The notes under the pieces are model-generated. The model made no database searches and was not told the origin of the DNA. It saw nothing but the letters and a program-made list of their open reading frames with translations. A program made the position numbers and the translations under genes. A stretch of DNA of 64,000 nt, taken from the NCBI GenBank assembly GCA_011033025.1, contig WFMF01000593.1, positions 31,271 to 95,270 of the forward strand, given 5' to 3'. Source of the stretch: Beroe forskalii (taxonomy: Eukaryota; Ctenophora; Nuda; Beroida; Beroidae). The number at the start of each line of letters is the position of its first letter. Position 1 is the stretch's first letter. Positions 9,596 to 21,406 of this stretch are shown one piece after another.

Positions 9596-12500
9596 ATGAC
9601 TAATGATGTGATGAATGTCTTCTATAGTAATGCCTGCTGCTTAACAAATAAAATGGCTGAATTAAAACATCATATTGCAGCTAATAAATATGACTTTGTC
9701 TGTGTCTCAGAAACCCATTTCAACAATGAATTGTCTAGAGCTGAGACTGAAATTCCAGGCTATATTACATTTCGTGCAGATAGAGATTTTAAGTTGGACA
9801 GAACCATGAATAATAATACAGTGAGTGATTGTGGTGGATCTGTGATTTATGTGCACCAACGAATCGAAATCACTGAAACCATCATAGGGCCTGAATCCAT
9901 TGCACTCTGCTTTGAATGTAATATTGGAAAAGTTGCAATAGCTTGTATTTATAGATCACCCTCACTCAATAAACAGCAAGACAAGCAACTGCTCAATTTC
10001 ATTAGAAGAATTTTTGAAGATGAAACCATTCATGCAAAGTTCTGTTTTGGTGACTATAATCTTTCTCATGTTTCCTGGATCTCAGGTACTATCTTGGGCC
10101 AAAATAATTCTGAGAATGGCATAATCCAAAGACAACAACACTACTTAGAACTTATCCATGAACTAGGACTATCATGGCTCCTGACAACTGAAGTCACTCG
10201 CAGACGACTTAATAATAGCACTGGTGAAATGCATGAAAGTCTTCTAGATCAACTTTTATTCACGGATGATAGTCTTGTAAATGATTTCAAACTAGGCAGT
10301 CATCTTGGTAAGAGTGATCATGCTACTATCAGTGTGGAGCTCAGCTTGCCTCACCTATCATCACTTGAAGAGGACAAGGTTGTCAATGAAGAACGTAGAT
10401 GCTGGTCCAAAATCAAAAGTGAAGAGATTTTGGAATGGTCTAAAGAAATAGACTGGGACTTCAAACCCAATGCTATGGATAGTTTTTCTGTTAATGATAT
10501 GTGGACAGATATATTTAATAAACTGAATGTGTTATCAGATAGAGTACCTCTACAAAGTACTCAGAGTAATATTGATATTAACTATAATACCCCTTGGGTG
10601 AACAGATCGTTAAAAAGAGCTATACGAGGTAAAAATAAGGCATGGAATGATTTTGATATGAACCCTAATAAAGTAAACTGGACTATTGCTTTAGAAAAAC
10701 AGCAAATTTTCGAGAATTGTGAGTGTGATTCTAGGATCAAATATGAGAAAAAGGTTACCAAAAACCTCAAATACCACTCTCGTGCTTTCTTCTCATATTT
10801 GAGATCCCGTAACAAAGTGAAAGAAACTATAACCAGCTTGGTAAAGCCTGATGGTTCACGTACTACAAGTGACCATGAGACAGCTGAGTGTTTGGCCAAT
10901 GCTTTTAGTTCTGTCTTTGTTGAAGAACCTCAGGGTCCATTACCAGAAGCTTGTTATAGAAGGGAAGCTGTTGAAAAATGTGGTGATATATCCATAACTT
11001 ATAGTGATGTTTTTGATGAGTTAAGCAAGCTTGATGTTTATAAGAGTTTTGGACCAGATAAAGTTCATCCAAAACTTTTGAAAGCACTAGCTGATAATGA
11101 AGACTTTGTAACAGTGATAACCTTATTGTTTAATAAATGTGCTCAAGAAGCCACCATCCCAGATATGTGGAAAGAAGCACATGTGACAGCTTTACATAAA
11201 AAGGACTCTAGGAATAACCCTTACAACTACAGGCCTGTTTCTCTTACCTGTATATTATGCAAAGTTTATGAGAAGTTTGTTAAACGTCATATCCTTGAGT
11301 TTGTTGAGAGTAATATAACTGATGACCAGCATGGTTTTGTTCCTCAAAAGTCTTGTTTGTCAAACTTATTAGACACAGTAGATAGCATTATTAGTATTCT
11401 TGAAGAAGGTTCACCTGTTGATGTGTTTTACCTAGACTTTATGAAAGCTTTCGATACTGTACCTCACTATAGACTTCTTTTAAAGTTAGAAAAGTTTGGC
11501 ATTTGTGGTAAAACATTGGCAATAATTCAGGATTTCTTATCAAATAGAAAAATGAGAGCTGTTGTTAGAGGAGAGAAATCTGATGTTAAGGATGTTAAGT
11601 CAGGTGTCCCTCAAGGATCAGTTTTGGGACCATTATTATTTGTCCTTTATATCAATGATTTACCAGATGGAATGAAAAATGTTTCTAAAATTTTTGCAGA
11701 TGATCTAAAGATGATTGTAAATGCTACTAATTTTGATGAAAATTCTGTTGACTTGAGATCACTAGAAATTTGGGAGGAAACTTGGCTTTTGAAATTTAAT
11801 TTAGATAAATGTAAGGTGATGCATATAGATTTGAATGATAATCCAAGGAATAAATACTTTTTTAGATGATAGGGCTCTTAAACAGACATGTTCAGAAAAA
11901 GACTTAGGTGTTCTTATGGATGAAAATTTGAAATGGGATTTAAATATTGCAAAATGTGTAAAAGATGCAAATAGGACTATAGCATGGATAAGTAGAAATA
12001 TTATCGCTAAAGATGTTGAAGTTATGCTGAATATTTACAAAGCTCTTGTTCGCCCAAAGCTTGAGTACTGTGTTCAGCTTTGGAGTCCTGCTGCTCACCA
12101 TGGGAACTGGGGTACCATTCTTGAACTGGAAGGAGTCCAGCGTCGTTTCACCAGATTGATAAATGGCATAGGTACTCTTCCCTACAGTGAGGCGGTTAGA
12201 CAGGCTACAACTTACTACTCTAGCTGAACGAAGAATAAGGGGCGATCTTATTGAGACTTTTAAGATACTGAATGATAAAGTAAGCTATGGTCAGGGCTTA
12301 TTTAAATTAGGCAGGAGTAGAAGAAATTTACTTACTTACAGAAGATCATGTAAAAAATCTGTCTAAAGAGGTTAATAGAATTAATGGGAATTTTATTGGA
12401 GAAAGAATTAAGCCTTATTGGAATGATTTGCCTAAATTTGTTAGAGCTGCCTCAAGTGTTGACACATTTAAAGCTTTATTAGAACACTACAAGACTAATG

Positions 12501-12661
12501 CACAAGTATTTTCACCTAATAACTTTTGGTACATATCTACAGTTGTTCTTGAGAAAATAGAGGGTGATACTTATTTACATAACAAGAAAAGGTTCAACCA
12601 GTATCTGAGTGATAACCCATTTGTGGCAAAGAAAAAGGGAATAAACATTTATTCAGCATAG
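9596..12661 (+). pseudogene. LINE ORF2: endonuclease-reverse transcriptase, frameshifted
   Basis: The N-terminus is an APE-type endonuclease (FYSNACCLTNKMAEL, SETH, YRSPS, GDYN, SDHATI). The reverse transcriptase follows (RPVSLT, YLDFMKAFDTV, SGVPQGSVLGPLL, FADDLKMI), then a CR1-type C-terminal region (EYCVQLWSP, VQRRFTRLI). Together these nick target DNA and copy the element RNA. The frame is intact to 11869. Compared with the copy at 21407, single-base insertions occur in a T run near 11865, a G run near 12190 and an A run near 12355, and an A-run length difference near 12640 changes the C-terminus. All are homopolymer differences, so sequencing error is possible. As written, the protein stops shortly after the RT core. 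Confidence 0.9.
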
Positions 12662-13112
12662 GTCATTGAGGTTTTTAGATACAGTTAGTTTTTTAAACTT
12701 TTATTTTGTTATTATTAATCTAGTATTTTGCTGCCATATAGTGAGGCATTTTTAGTCTATTTATTTTCTAATAAATTATTCACATGTTGTTAATTTACTC
12801 AATTCTAGTTGCAGTTTTTCTGAAGGTGTTTTTATAATGATGTTAAATGGGCACCTGTGTTCAAAGGTGCGTAAAGAATGTAAACGAACATGATTGTTAT
12901 ATTGTCTTTGTGAGCAGTGATGGTTAAATACCATAACTCTTAAACTAAACTAACTATAACATTAATTAAAAGCAATTTTACGATGAGGGATTGTTCACAT
13001 ATTATGTAATCATTTTTTGCCATTCTCATTAACCCCCTCTCTCCCCTCATAATCATACATAATCAAAGCCCAATCCCCCCTTCTCGTGGTTTACCTTTAA
13101 GAATGAAGATCG

Positions 13113-13217
13113 TTTCCTAAGCCCGCATAGGTGTGTGTGTGTGTGTGTGTGTACGCGCCGCGCGCTTCTGAGGAAGCGCGCCGTGCGACGATAACAAGGG
13201 TATACGTGTTTAGCAAA
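13113..13217 (+). mobile_element. CCTAAGCCCGCATAGG module with an expanded GT run
   Basis: The module starts TTTCCTAAGCCCGCATAGG and ends TATACGTGTTTAGCAAA. It has a (GT)n run of about 18 bases after the start and a hairpin GCGCGCTTC/GAAGCGCGC in the middle. It lies about 160 bp past the 3' end of LINE copy 1. Confidence 0.7.
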
Positions 13218-13500
13218 AAGGTCGTAGGATATAACCACCCTCGCTCGCGCGGCGCAACTTTTTGCCCCGACTCTGTGAGTCGGGGCGCGCGCGAGGGGGC
13301 CAAGCAACAACTTTCAACATTTGTACGTCACCTTTGCTTTGCAGCTTTGCGCCTTTGTCTAACACCAAGTTTTTTATTTGTCGAGATCTCTGCGGAGTTG
13401 GTGGTGCAGGTGCGTGCAAGGCCCTGGCTAGGCAATTCGACGGCGGATGCTTAATAGCTGTACTTAATTAGCAAAAAAGCTGGCAAAAGTACAAATTCAC
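13218..13500. other. CpG-rich segment with hairpins after the module
   Basis: GC- and CpG-rich sequence like that around the 7.5-8 kb and 20-21 kb clusters. A hairpin CCCCGACT/AGTCGGGG lies at 13264-13284. No convincing gene was seen. Confidence 0.4.
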
Positions 13501-13956
13501 TATTCATCTGTATGAAATGAAGCAAAACATTGAATTTTAAATGTTCATGTTCTTGAAAATTGAATAAATGGACACCTGGGTTAAAATGAATGGTTAAAAT
13601 GAGTGGTTAAATATCATTAATTATTATATTTCTATTTCTATGTCCGGACAATCTGTGATGTATTCAAGCTGCATTTCAAAAGTGCTCTTTTAAATATCCC
13701 TCCTCACTTCTCAACTAGTTATCATCTGTAAAATGCTAACAATCACAATAATTATAGTGATATAATATGGTGAAATTAGTTTAATATTTGAGTTGATGAT
13801 TTGTCAAAAATTTTCTACTATTCTACTATTAATTCGAAACAAAAATTCAATGTCAAAGATTTAACTCATGCTCAAAAAATGCCTGTTTTTGAAGGCTTAA
13901 CTTTTTCAAATTTCTTTGGGGGCACATACCCTCTCAGGTAGATTGATCCATGATTC

Positions 13957-14169
13957 ATGGGAATACCATGTTTTTGCTTGGCTGTGAAATTGAGCAATAA
14001 GAGTGGGCAATCCTACAGTGACACTGTTGCCTTCGTGAGGAGACGCATAAGATTCGACCTTCTCAAGACATGTGTCATTTCACTCCGGGGCTATAGAGGC
14101 AAACCCAAGGGAAAAACATCAGAAATGGACACACTTGATCTGAATCTCATACCAAAAACTGATTACTAA
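13957..14169 (+). pseudogene. Possible C-terminal remnant of a mobile-element protein
   Basis: An isolated 70-codon frame ends in a stop. Its middle (SYSDTVAFVRRRIRFDLLK, CVISLRGYRG) resembles a C-terminal segment I recall from transposon-encoded proteins of invertebrates, but I cannot name the family with confidence. Nothing upstream in frame extends it, and no splice site clearly ties it to the gene downstream. Alternatively it is an unrelated short ORF. Confidence 0.3.
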
Positions 14170-15674
14170 TTGATTGGGGGACATTTACTCCCATATCTTG
14201 TTGTTGAGATAAAAATGCAATTTGAAATTTGATTTTTATCCATAAGGCCAGTTCTTATGTTCTAACTTTGCTTTCACCCTTTAGTTTCAGAAGTTTCGAT
14301 AATTTTTTTATTCATCAGTAATTTATCAAATTTGTTTTACACTCAGTTTATTCTATAATCAGATTTGTAATCATGTTTCTCGGTGCTCTGGGATTCCCCA
14401 ACATCAAATTACATTATATGACATTCATATACGTTGCTTTTATATATTGATATTCGTCAGACTGTTGAAAATATTTTGATTTATTGTTATTTATTGTTAT
14501 TGCGATACACCATTCATTATGAATGTCTGGTGCTTACTCGAGCTATATAATATTTTACTCTCTTCGGAGATTTTTTACACATTGAATAGCCTATGCATTT
14601 TGGCCAATTTTCACATGGGAGTGAAAAGTTATGTTGCTTGCTACAATTTTTTTTGTATATTCAGAAAAATTGTCTAATTAATGTTGACCAATAGCAAACT
14701 GATTTGATAACTTCATCAGTATAGTGATATGTTCAGACCCTATTAGGACTGATTTTAAAGTTAATACCAGTTCAGAAAGCCCCTGGACTCTTCAGCACCA
14801 GATGGTAAGTATCATGGTTGAGTTTTTATGCCTACATGAGGAGGTGTGATAATAGGCACATGTATAACACACCAGTTAATTGTATGGAATTTGTCAATAA
14901 ATCAACTCCATTCCAACAATTGATACGTTATACTGCCCCAAATGACTGAGTTGTGTTCAATAAAGAAATTTTATAGTTATTTCATTTGTTAGGCTCTAAA
15001 TATTTTCTATTTAAAACACATCATTCAATTTAATGGAGTTGATTGATTGACCAATTCCATTCAATCAACCAATGAGTTAAGTATGCCCCATATAAAATAT
15101 ATGCTTTTGTTGAAATATCCAAAAGCTGAAGTACCTTTTGATTGGACTGATGATACCTGCACATGGCTCATCTTGATGTGACTCACTTGGATTGGACTCG
15201 TTGGTGTTCAGTTCAGATACTCTCCAGTGCGAAATGGAGTGGGTAGTAAATAAGCTAAATCACTGCAATTGGGGTGGTCTCAAATATATGGGTGTGATGG
15301 GTTATATAAACATATAAGGGGCTTGAAATTCCAATCACAATATAATTAACCCAAAAGAGAACAAAACACTATGTAAGAAGCTGCAAGAAAAATTATTTGC
15401 TGTATGATTATTGATTACCTTTGACACTTTATTTCATATAATTCTATCTTAATTTTTTGGTTAATTTGGTGTTTTCATTGGCTCAAAATATGTTAATGGG
15501 GAGGTTACCTAAAAGTGTCTTTACCTATGAAAAAGTCAAAAATTTGCTAACGTCTCCCCCTCCCCTCCCACTTCTTTGGCACTGGAGAGTAAAGAGTTGG
15601 TGAAAAAGCTTGCAGATTGAAGTCAGGAAGAATTAATTTTTTATTGAGTGTATTATTATAATTATCATCATCAG
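14170..15674. other. Mostly intronic or intergenic; diverged copy of the 475-bp unit
   Basis: Most of this holds nothing recognisable. From about 15115 to 15640, phrases such as GCTGAAGTACC, ACTGATGATACCTGCACA, CTCATCTTGATGTGACTCA and CTTGCAGATTGA parallel the triplicated unit at 18203-19672. The tandem unit thus seems to derive from sequence native to this locus. A 34-bp candidate exon, 14771-14804, has an acceptor (ACCAG) and a strong donor (GATG|GTAAGT). Read to end in phase 0 (SPWTLQHQM), it would join the exon at 15675. Confidence 0.4.
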
Positions 15675-18325
15675 ACTTTTGCGGATGAGATTGATGAAAT
15701 ACAGAGAACACTTGATGCTCAACTGGATGGTTTGGAGAATATAGTTCCCAATGAGGTAATTTTATTTTTCATGTGTCGAAAATTGAATGCTTTGATTAAG
15801 TGATCAACCACCAAAACTCCCTGTAACAAAACGTAATCATTTGATTTCATAATATGTGAATGATCCCATCATATATACCCATATCACTCTTTGAACTTTG
15901 GACTAACCATCATATAATTTGTTACTGTAAAAATGCCATGTATTTAAGGGTCATGAAGCTGACGCGGTTAAGTTTGATGTACCACCATCTTACGAAAGTG
16001 TTGCCTCCTCAAGCTATCTGCCCATGCAGGGCCTTCCAGCCCAATCCAACCAGGGCTATCCAGCCCAATCCAACCAGGGTTATCCAGCCCAATACACCCA
16101 GGGCTATGCTGCCCAATACACCCAGGGCTATGCTGCCCCACCCACCCAGGGCTATGCTGCTCCACCCCTTAAGGTCTACTTTACAGAAGGCTTTCCTGCC
16201 CCCTTGACTTTTGTTCCTGCTCCCACTGCCACAGGTGTGTGTTTCTATTCTAAAACTATAACCCGCTTCAAGGGCAATATTTCCATCTATACTAAAAACA
16301 GGAACCACCCAAATCTACCCAAAACAAGCAGAACCATCCAAATTTTTGGTTGGGTTCCTGGTTTCGGGGTGTTTTCGGGTTGCTTCGGGTCAGGGTTAGA
16401 GCTAGGGTTAAGGTAAAAGGTTAGAGTTATGTGGTTTGTAAAATTTTACCTCGTTTCGGGCTGGTTTTTGGCTATTTTCATATCGTTCACCTTTTCATGC
16501 GACAATATTGTCAAAACAATTTTTGCTGCTATTGGGTGGCTTCGAGTTGGTTTGGTGGTTCAGGTGATTCATGATAACGTAAATCTGTTTTTGCCTTGAT
16601 ATCATCAATTAAGTTCTGAGTATAATTTTATATGATAATACTTATTATATTTATGGGTCATTCCCCTTTATCGCTAACCGGTAAATAAGTAAATGGTAGT
16701 GGTATTATGGCTAATAAGCATTTTCCCTATTTCTCTTTTTTAGACTAGAATGAGGTGTACTAATATAATCTGTTTTAGACCTCACTTACTTTTTTCAGGT
16801 GCAGTTGGTGTTCAATGTGATGTGTGTCGTGGTGATCAGGTGCCAGGAATACCCCGTGAGTCTACTTGCCGTGTGTAATAACCACTCTAGGCAGCAAATG
16901 CGCCGTTCTATATTTAGTTAGAATACCAGTACTAGGTAGCACTCTTCTGACCATCCCTCGGCAGCAGTCCATGTTCATAACTAAATTCGCTTGTAGTTTA
17001 CTGCGCAAAGCAGCAGGTAAATTACAGGACCATATTAGGTAAGGTAGAATACCAGTGCTAGGTAGCAGTCCTCCGACCGCCCCTCGGACTTCTGTCTACG
17101 TCTACATTGAACTTTGAAGGGTTTAGTAACGAGTAACAAGAATTGCGCCTGCCGGCACATTTCTTGTCCATTGTTACCGTATGCAGGCGCTTAATTTCCC
17201 TCCCCCAGCTAGAGGTATATGATCACGATCGACGAAAATGCGTAACGCGAACGAGTGATTGTATCACTGAGAGCAGCACGTGCCAGTGTGAGCGTTTGGT
17301 TCAGAGCTCAGTAGTTCATGGGAAAGCTGCTTAATTTTCTCGGAGCTACAAGCTGGAGTGCGCGGCGCAAACGACGGGCTCTCCGCTGAGACAGAATAGT
17401 TGGAGGGAAACTATTTTTTGTGGAAATGAAAAACATTTCGATGTTTATTGTACACAATGGCTTAATCAGAATTAGACGTACGGGGAAGCAGGTGTTCACT
17501 TGTGGGTAATTAGTGTTAAAACCTGGTTTTATCAGTATTGTGGACACGGTTTCTGGGTTTCTTGGTTTTATGTTTGTATTTCAGGGATTCTTCACGTTAG
17601 ATAAGGGAGAAGGTGGTTTGCATGGTCTTGTGATTTATAGTTTTCTCAGTTCTTAAAGCATTAACTTCTGTACGTTGCTCTTGAAGGAATATTAATTGCC
17701 TAGAACACCAGTGTCTCATTCTGTCTCCTCGCAAACTCCTGAGCCCAATTGATCCCTGTAATCCTTCCCCGACAGCACCCTTCCCTGTACACACAAATAT
17801 CTCTTTTTTGTGTACAATGGCGCGAAGGAGACCTACCTACGTGGAGCAGACAGAGGAGCTACGCAGAGGTGGCAGAATGCTGAGAGACAGACGAGAAGAG
17901 TAGAAGACAAATGGATTGGGAGAAAATACGAGTAGGAATGGAGAGAAATACAGTCCATGAGGTTGTTTGTTCAAAAGTTGTTTTGAAGGAGANNNNNNNN
18001 NNNNNNNNNNNNNNNNNNNNNNNNNNNNNNNNNNNNNNNNNNNNNNNNNNNNNNNNNNNNNNNNNNNNNNNNNNNNNNNNNNNNNNNNNNNNATACTCAC
18101 TTGCTGCTGTCTATTCTAAGTAGCTTACAGTTTCTATTTTGAGTACAACATCCGAAATGTTCCAGTAGTAGTAGATACTATTATGTCCACATTTGATACA
18201 ATTTTAATTCAAATATGTTTTAACCCTGATTTTCAGGAGAAGCATCTCTCAAGATGAAGTATTGGATCAGGATGCATGCCACTCGCATTAATTTCATTAA
18301 TGTGCAGCGTAAAGGACACAAATGA
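15675..18325 (+). CDS. Multi-exon gene: PPSY motif, QGYPAQ repeats, CxxC segment (partial)
   Basis: Four exons fit in phase. 15675-15755: 27 codons, starting TFADEIDEIQR, acceptor CATCAG, donor GAG|GTAATT. 15949-16234: 95 codons plus one base, with VPPSYESV followed by tandem QGYPAQ/QGYAAQ units. 16799-16855: 18 codons, with VGVQCDVCRGDQVPG. 18237-18325: 28 codons, starting EASLKMKYW, then TGA. PPSY fits a WW-domain ligand. The CDVC segment recalls the start of a ZZ-type zinc finger, but the rest of that finger is absent. The last exon with its acceptor and stop occurs again at 18725-18813 and 19200-19288. A scaffold gap lies in the last intron, so exons may be missing. The start codon was not found; a microexon at 14771-14804 may precede. 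Function is unknown; an adaptor or ubiquitin-related role is only a guess. Confidence 0.55.
16856..17992 (+). other. Intron with a degenerate direct repeat
   Basis: The phrase GAATACCAGT.CTAGGTAGCA, followed by a TCTGACC/TCCGACC and CCTCGG run, occurs near 16920 and again near 17047. A short ORF at 17817-17903 starts MARRRPTYVEQ but has no supporting context. Nothing else was recognised before the gap. Confidence 0.4.
17993..18092. other. Scaffold gap (100 N)
   Basis: Exactly 100 N, the usual placeholder for a gap of unknown size. It lies in the intron before the triplicated terminal exon. Confidence 0.95.
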
Positions 18326-19672
18326 CGGATCCATCCACGGTCCTCTACTTCTCTTCACTAGTGTGTTGCTTAATTTCTTGGTGCTTGGAGTAAAGACAAA
18401 GACCAAGAGCAAGTTTCAGATTCATTCAGGCAGGTGGTCACTGCACTTGACGGTGCTATACCCTGGTACCAGGGGTGACTGCTGGGGGCTACCTCATAAA
18501 AAGCTCTCGCAATTTAAACACCCGAAAGCTGAGGTAGGTATTGGACTGAAGATGCCTGCACCACTCATCTTGGTGTGACTCATTAAGATCCTACTGCTCT
18601 CCACATTGCATTACCTAAAGGAATCATGTTGGTGTTCAAGTATGGAGTTGGAGAAAAGTCTTGCAGATTGATGTCTTGAAGAAAGATTTCTTTTAATTCA
18701 AATATGTTTTAACCTGATTTTCAGGAGAAGCATCTCTCAAGATGAAGTATTGGATCAGGATGCATGCCACTCGCATTAATTTCATTAATGTGCAACGTAA
18801 AGGACACAAATGACCCGGATCCATCCACGGTCCTCTACTTCTCTTCACTTAGTGTGTTGCTTAATTTCTTGGTGCTTGGTAAAGACAAAGACCAAGAGCA
18901 AGTTTCAGATTCATTCAGGCAGGTGGTCACTGCACGATGGTACCAGGGGTGACTGCTGGGGGCCTACCTCATAAAAGCTCTCATAATTTAAACACCCAGC
19001 TGAGGTAGGTATTGGACTGAAGATGCCTGCACACCACTCATCTTGGTGTGACTCATTAAGATCCTACTGCTATCCACATTGCATTACCTAAAGGAATCAT
19101 GTTGGTGTTCAAGTATGGAGTTGGAGAAAAGTCTTGCAGATTGATGTCTTGAAGAATGATTTCTTTTTAATTCAAATATGTTTTAACCCTGATTTTCAGG
19201 AGAAGCATCTCTCAAGATGAAGTATTGGATCAGGATGCATGCCACTCGCATTAATTTCATTAATGTGCAACGTAAAGGACACAAATGACCGGATCCATCC
19301 ACCGGTCCTCTACTTCTCTTCACTTAGTGTGTTGCTTAATTTCTTGGTGCTTGGAGTAAAGACAAAGACCAAAGAGCAAGTTTCAGATTCATTCAGGCAG
19401 GTGGTCACTGCACTTTACGGTGCTATACCCTGGTACCAGGGGGTGACTGCTGGGGGGCCTACCTCATAAAAAGCTCTCATAATTTAAACACCCTGAAAGC
19501 TGAGGTAGGTATTGGACTGAAGATGCCTGCACACCACTCATCTTGGTGTGACTCATTAAGATCCTACTGCTCTCCACATTGCATTACCTAAAGGAATCAT
19601 GTTGGTGTTCAAGTATGGAGTTGGAGAAAAGTCTTGCAGATTGATGTCTTGAAGAATGATTTCTTTTTAATT
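18203..19672 (+). repeat. Three tandem copies of a ~475-490-bp unit carrying a terminal exon
   Basis: Copies run about 18203-18690, 18691-19165 and 19166-19672. Each begins TTTAATTCAAATATGTTTTA, includes the acceptor and terminal exon (coding 18237-18325, 18725-18813, 19200-19288), and ends near CTTGCAGATTGATGTCTTGAAG. The exon coding sequence is unchanged at the protein level in all three; the non-coding parts have small indels. Shared phrases with 15115-15640 suggest the unit arose from the same locus. The array stops where a LINE fragment begins. Confidence 0.85.
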
Positions 19673-20106
19673 CAAATATATTTGATACAATCATTTTTAA
19701 AAGACTCTAATCTACATTTAAAATCATCTACTGAACAAGATTCTTTCACTGAAACTGGCAGTTTATTCCATAACTCTCTAACACGCTCAGTAATAAACCC
19801 TCTATGCAGCCTCTGAATACTTTTTAGAATACTATTTTTAATTTTAAGACTTGAGATCAAATTATGCCTATTTTTACTGAAATTGAAAATATTGTTTAAC
19901 CCATTGATATTTTTGAAAGCTTTGAAAGTTTCGATAAGATCACCTCGGTAACGTCTTTCAGCTAAAGTCGTAAGCTGAAGGCATCTCAACCTCTCAGAGT
20001 ACGGAAGTTGGCCCATCCCGTCAATCAAGCAAGTAAAACGTCTTTGGACGCTCTCTAAAGTTAGAATTAGAGACCAACTCCCATGCTTGATTTTGGATTT
20101 AGTCAT
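19673..20106 (-). pseudogene. Fragment of a second CR1-like LINE ORF2 (C-terminal end)
   Basis: The minus-strand frame of 144 residues includes LESVQRRFTCLIDGMG, LPYSERLRCLQLTTLAERR and RGDLIETFKAFKNINGLN. These match the C-terminal region of the ORF2 at 9596-12661 in pattern but clearly differ in sequence, so this is another CR1-like family. The RT core is absent. It is cut at its 3' end by the tandem array and at its 5' end near 20106. Confidence 0.85.
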
Positions 20107-20176
20107 ACGAAATTAATGCGTTTTTTTTTATTAAATAATGCAATGGAATAATGCAGAATGGATCGCTTGCCACGGT

Positions 20177-20800
20177 GCTTTGCTAAACACGTATACCCCT
20201 GTTCGCGTTGTGCGGCGCGTACACACAGCTAAGTTCCTAAGCCCGCATAGGTGTGCGTACGCGCAACGCACACAGGGATATACGTGTTTAGCAAACAGCT
20301 TTCCCCTAACCAGGGTCCTGGTTAGCGTAACAAACAGCTAAGCTATCTATAGGTATGCGGGCGCGGTGCCGCGGTGGCTTAGGGACACGCGGCTGCTAAC
20401 TCTTTGCATGAAAGTTTTGCTATGTTTAATATCCAATTATTCAGGGCGTCGCGTTCAGCTCTTTTCGCGCCACGCACGCCAACTTTGTCATTCGACGGGC
20501 GATGTCCGTCCCTTTCTTTTGTCTTGTTGTTGGACAAGGAAGGCGCAAAGTGACGTCCAAATGTGGAACGTTGCGCCGCGCGCGCGAGGGTAGGGTAACA
20601 TCTTACGACTTTGTCATCGGTTAACAAACCGTCGGCCTCGTGAGATTCATATTCATACAGTGCAGCAGGTAATACAATACATCGTATGACATTAAGTCAA
20701 TGCAACACGCATTTTAGCTTTCCTAAGCCCGCATAGGTGTGTGTGTACGCGCGCGGCGCTTCCCTACGGAACCCAAACAGGGATATAAGTGTTTAGCAAA
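20177..20800. mobile_element. Second cluster of CCTAAGCCCGCATAGG modules
   Basis: An inverted half-module starts at 20177 (TTTGCTAAACACGTATACCC). Complete forward modules lie at 20234-20295 and 20719-20799; the latter ends GGATATAAGTGTTTAGCAAA. Between them is GC-rich sequence with hairpins such as AACCAGGGTCCTGGTT near 20307. As at 7.5-8.4 kb, the cluster lies just upstream of a CR1-like LINE copy. Confidence 0.7.
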
Positions 20801-21406
20801 TTTTAAATTTGTTTTACTTTAACTGCACGGCCATCTTGTGTGCAATTGCAATTGGCGCGCGCGTCACCGTTGTGATCAGGCGTTGCCTGAACCCCTCACC
20901 GCGTCGTTTCACTATACAAACTTTGCCGTTGGGCGATCGGGCGATAGCATCTTTGTCACGTTCATGTTGTCGTATGACCTGCTGACGCCAGCCGCGCTGC
21001 GAAGTGATTGACAATTGAGGACCGACGCCGTGCGCGCGGCGCTGATTCTCACAAGGACACAAGGGTTTCCGGTCTGATCTGTCAACGGCCGACAATGCTC
21101 AAGTTGCACTCATATCATTTTGCTAAAAACTTGCTCTTACCACATCCCTAGTTTTACGCGCGCGCCGCCGCGCCCCGCCTTGCTCGCTTCGCTACACCCC
21201 TGGTTAGGCCAGGGGAAGCTAAAAACATATGTAAAATTGTATACAACATAGTATACGGACCCATGAATTAATTGTACAGTATTTATAGGTCCAGTGTTCG
21301 CTGGAATATGTCCACTAAAGCACAATTTCCACTGCACTCTGGTGTCCTGGTGACATCTTATTGGGACGCAAAGTCAAGCTAAGGGTGCTTATCCCTTACA
21401 CTAATT
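20801..21406. other. CpG-rich non-coding sequence before LINE copy 2
   Basis: GC-rich with several short inverted repeats (for example CCCCTGG..CCAGGGG near 21196). Reading frames here show no recognisable domain. The stretch ends where LINE sequence begins abruptly. Confidence 0.4.

Larger units (their letters stand above)
8371..12957 (+). mobile_element. CR1-like LINE, near full length (copy 1)
   Basis: The element contains ORF1 (8496-9566), ORF2 (from 9596, broken near its 3' part), a 3' UTR of about 300 bp and a short AAACT tail. Order, domain content and the lack of a poly(A) tail fit the CR1/L2 group of non-LTR retrotransposons. The 5' boundary is set where the adjacent hairpin module ends and is uncertain. 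A second, 5'-truncated copy at 21407-24118 matches its 3' part almost base for base, so the family was active recently. Confidence 0.85.

Noticed and set aside
15968-16416. Alternative-frame proteins over the QGYPAQ exon
   Set aside because: Shadows of the in-phase exon 15949-16234; only that frame joins to neighbouring exons.
18276-19469. Three similar frames starting MPLALISLMC in the tandem unit
   Set aside because: They are in a different frame from the splice-consistent terminal exon and change length by indel from copy to copy.
20345-20440. tRNA-Ser-like segment (GGTGGCTTAGGGACACGCGG then CTGCTAACTC)
   Set aside because: The D-arm and GCT anticodon region look suggestive, but no T-loop (GGTTCGAATCC-type) or matching acceptor stem follows.
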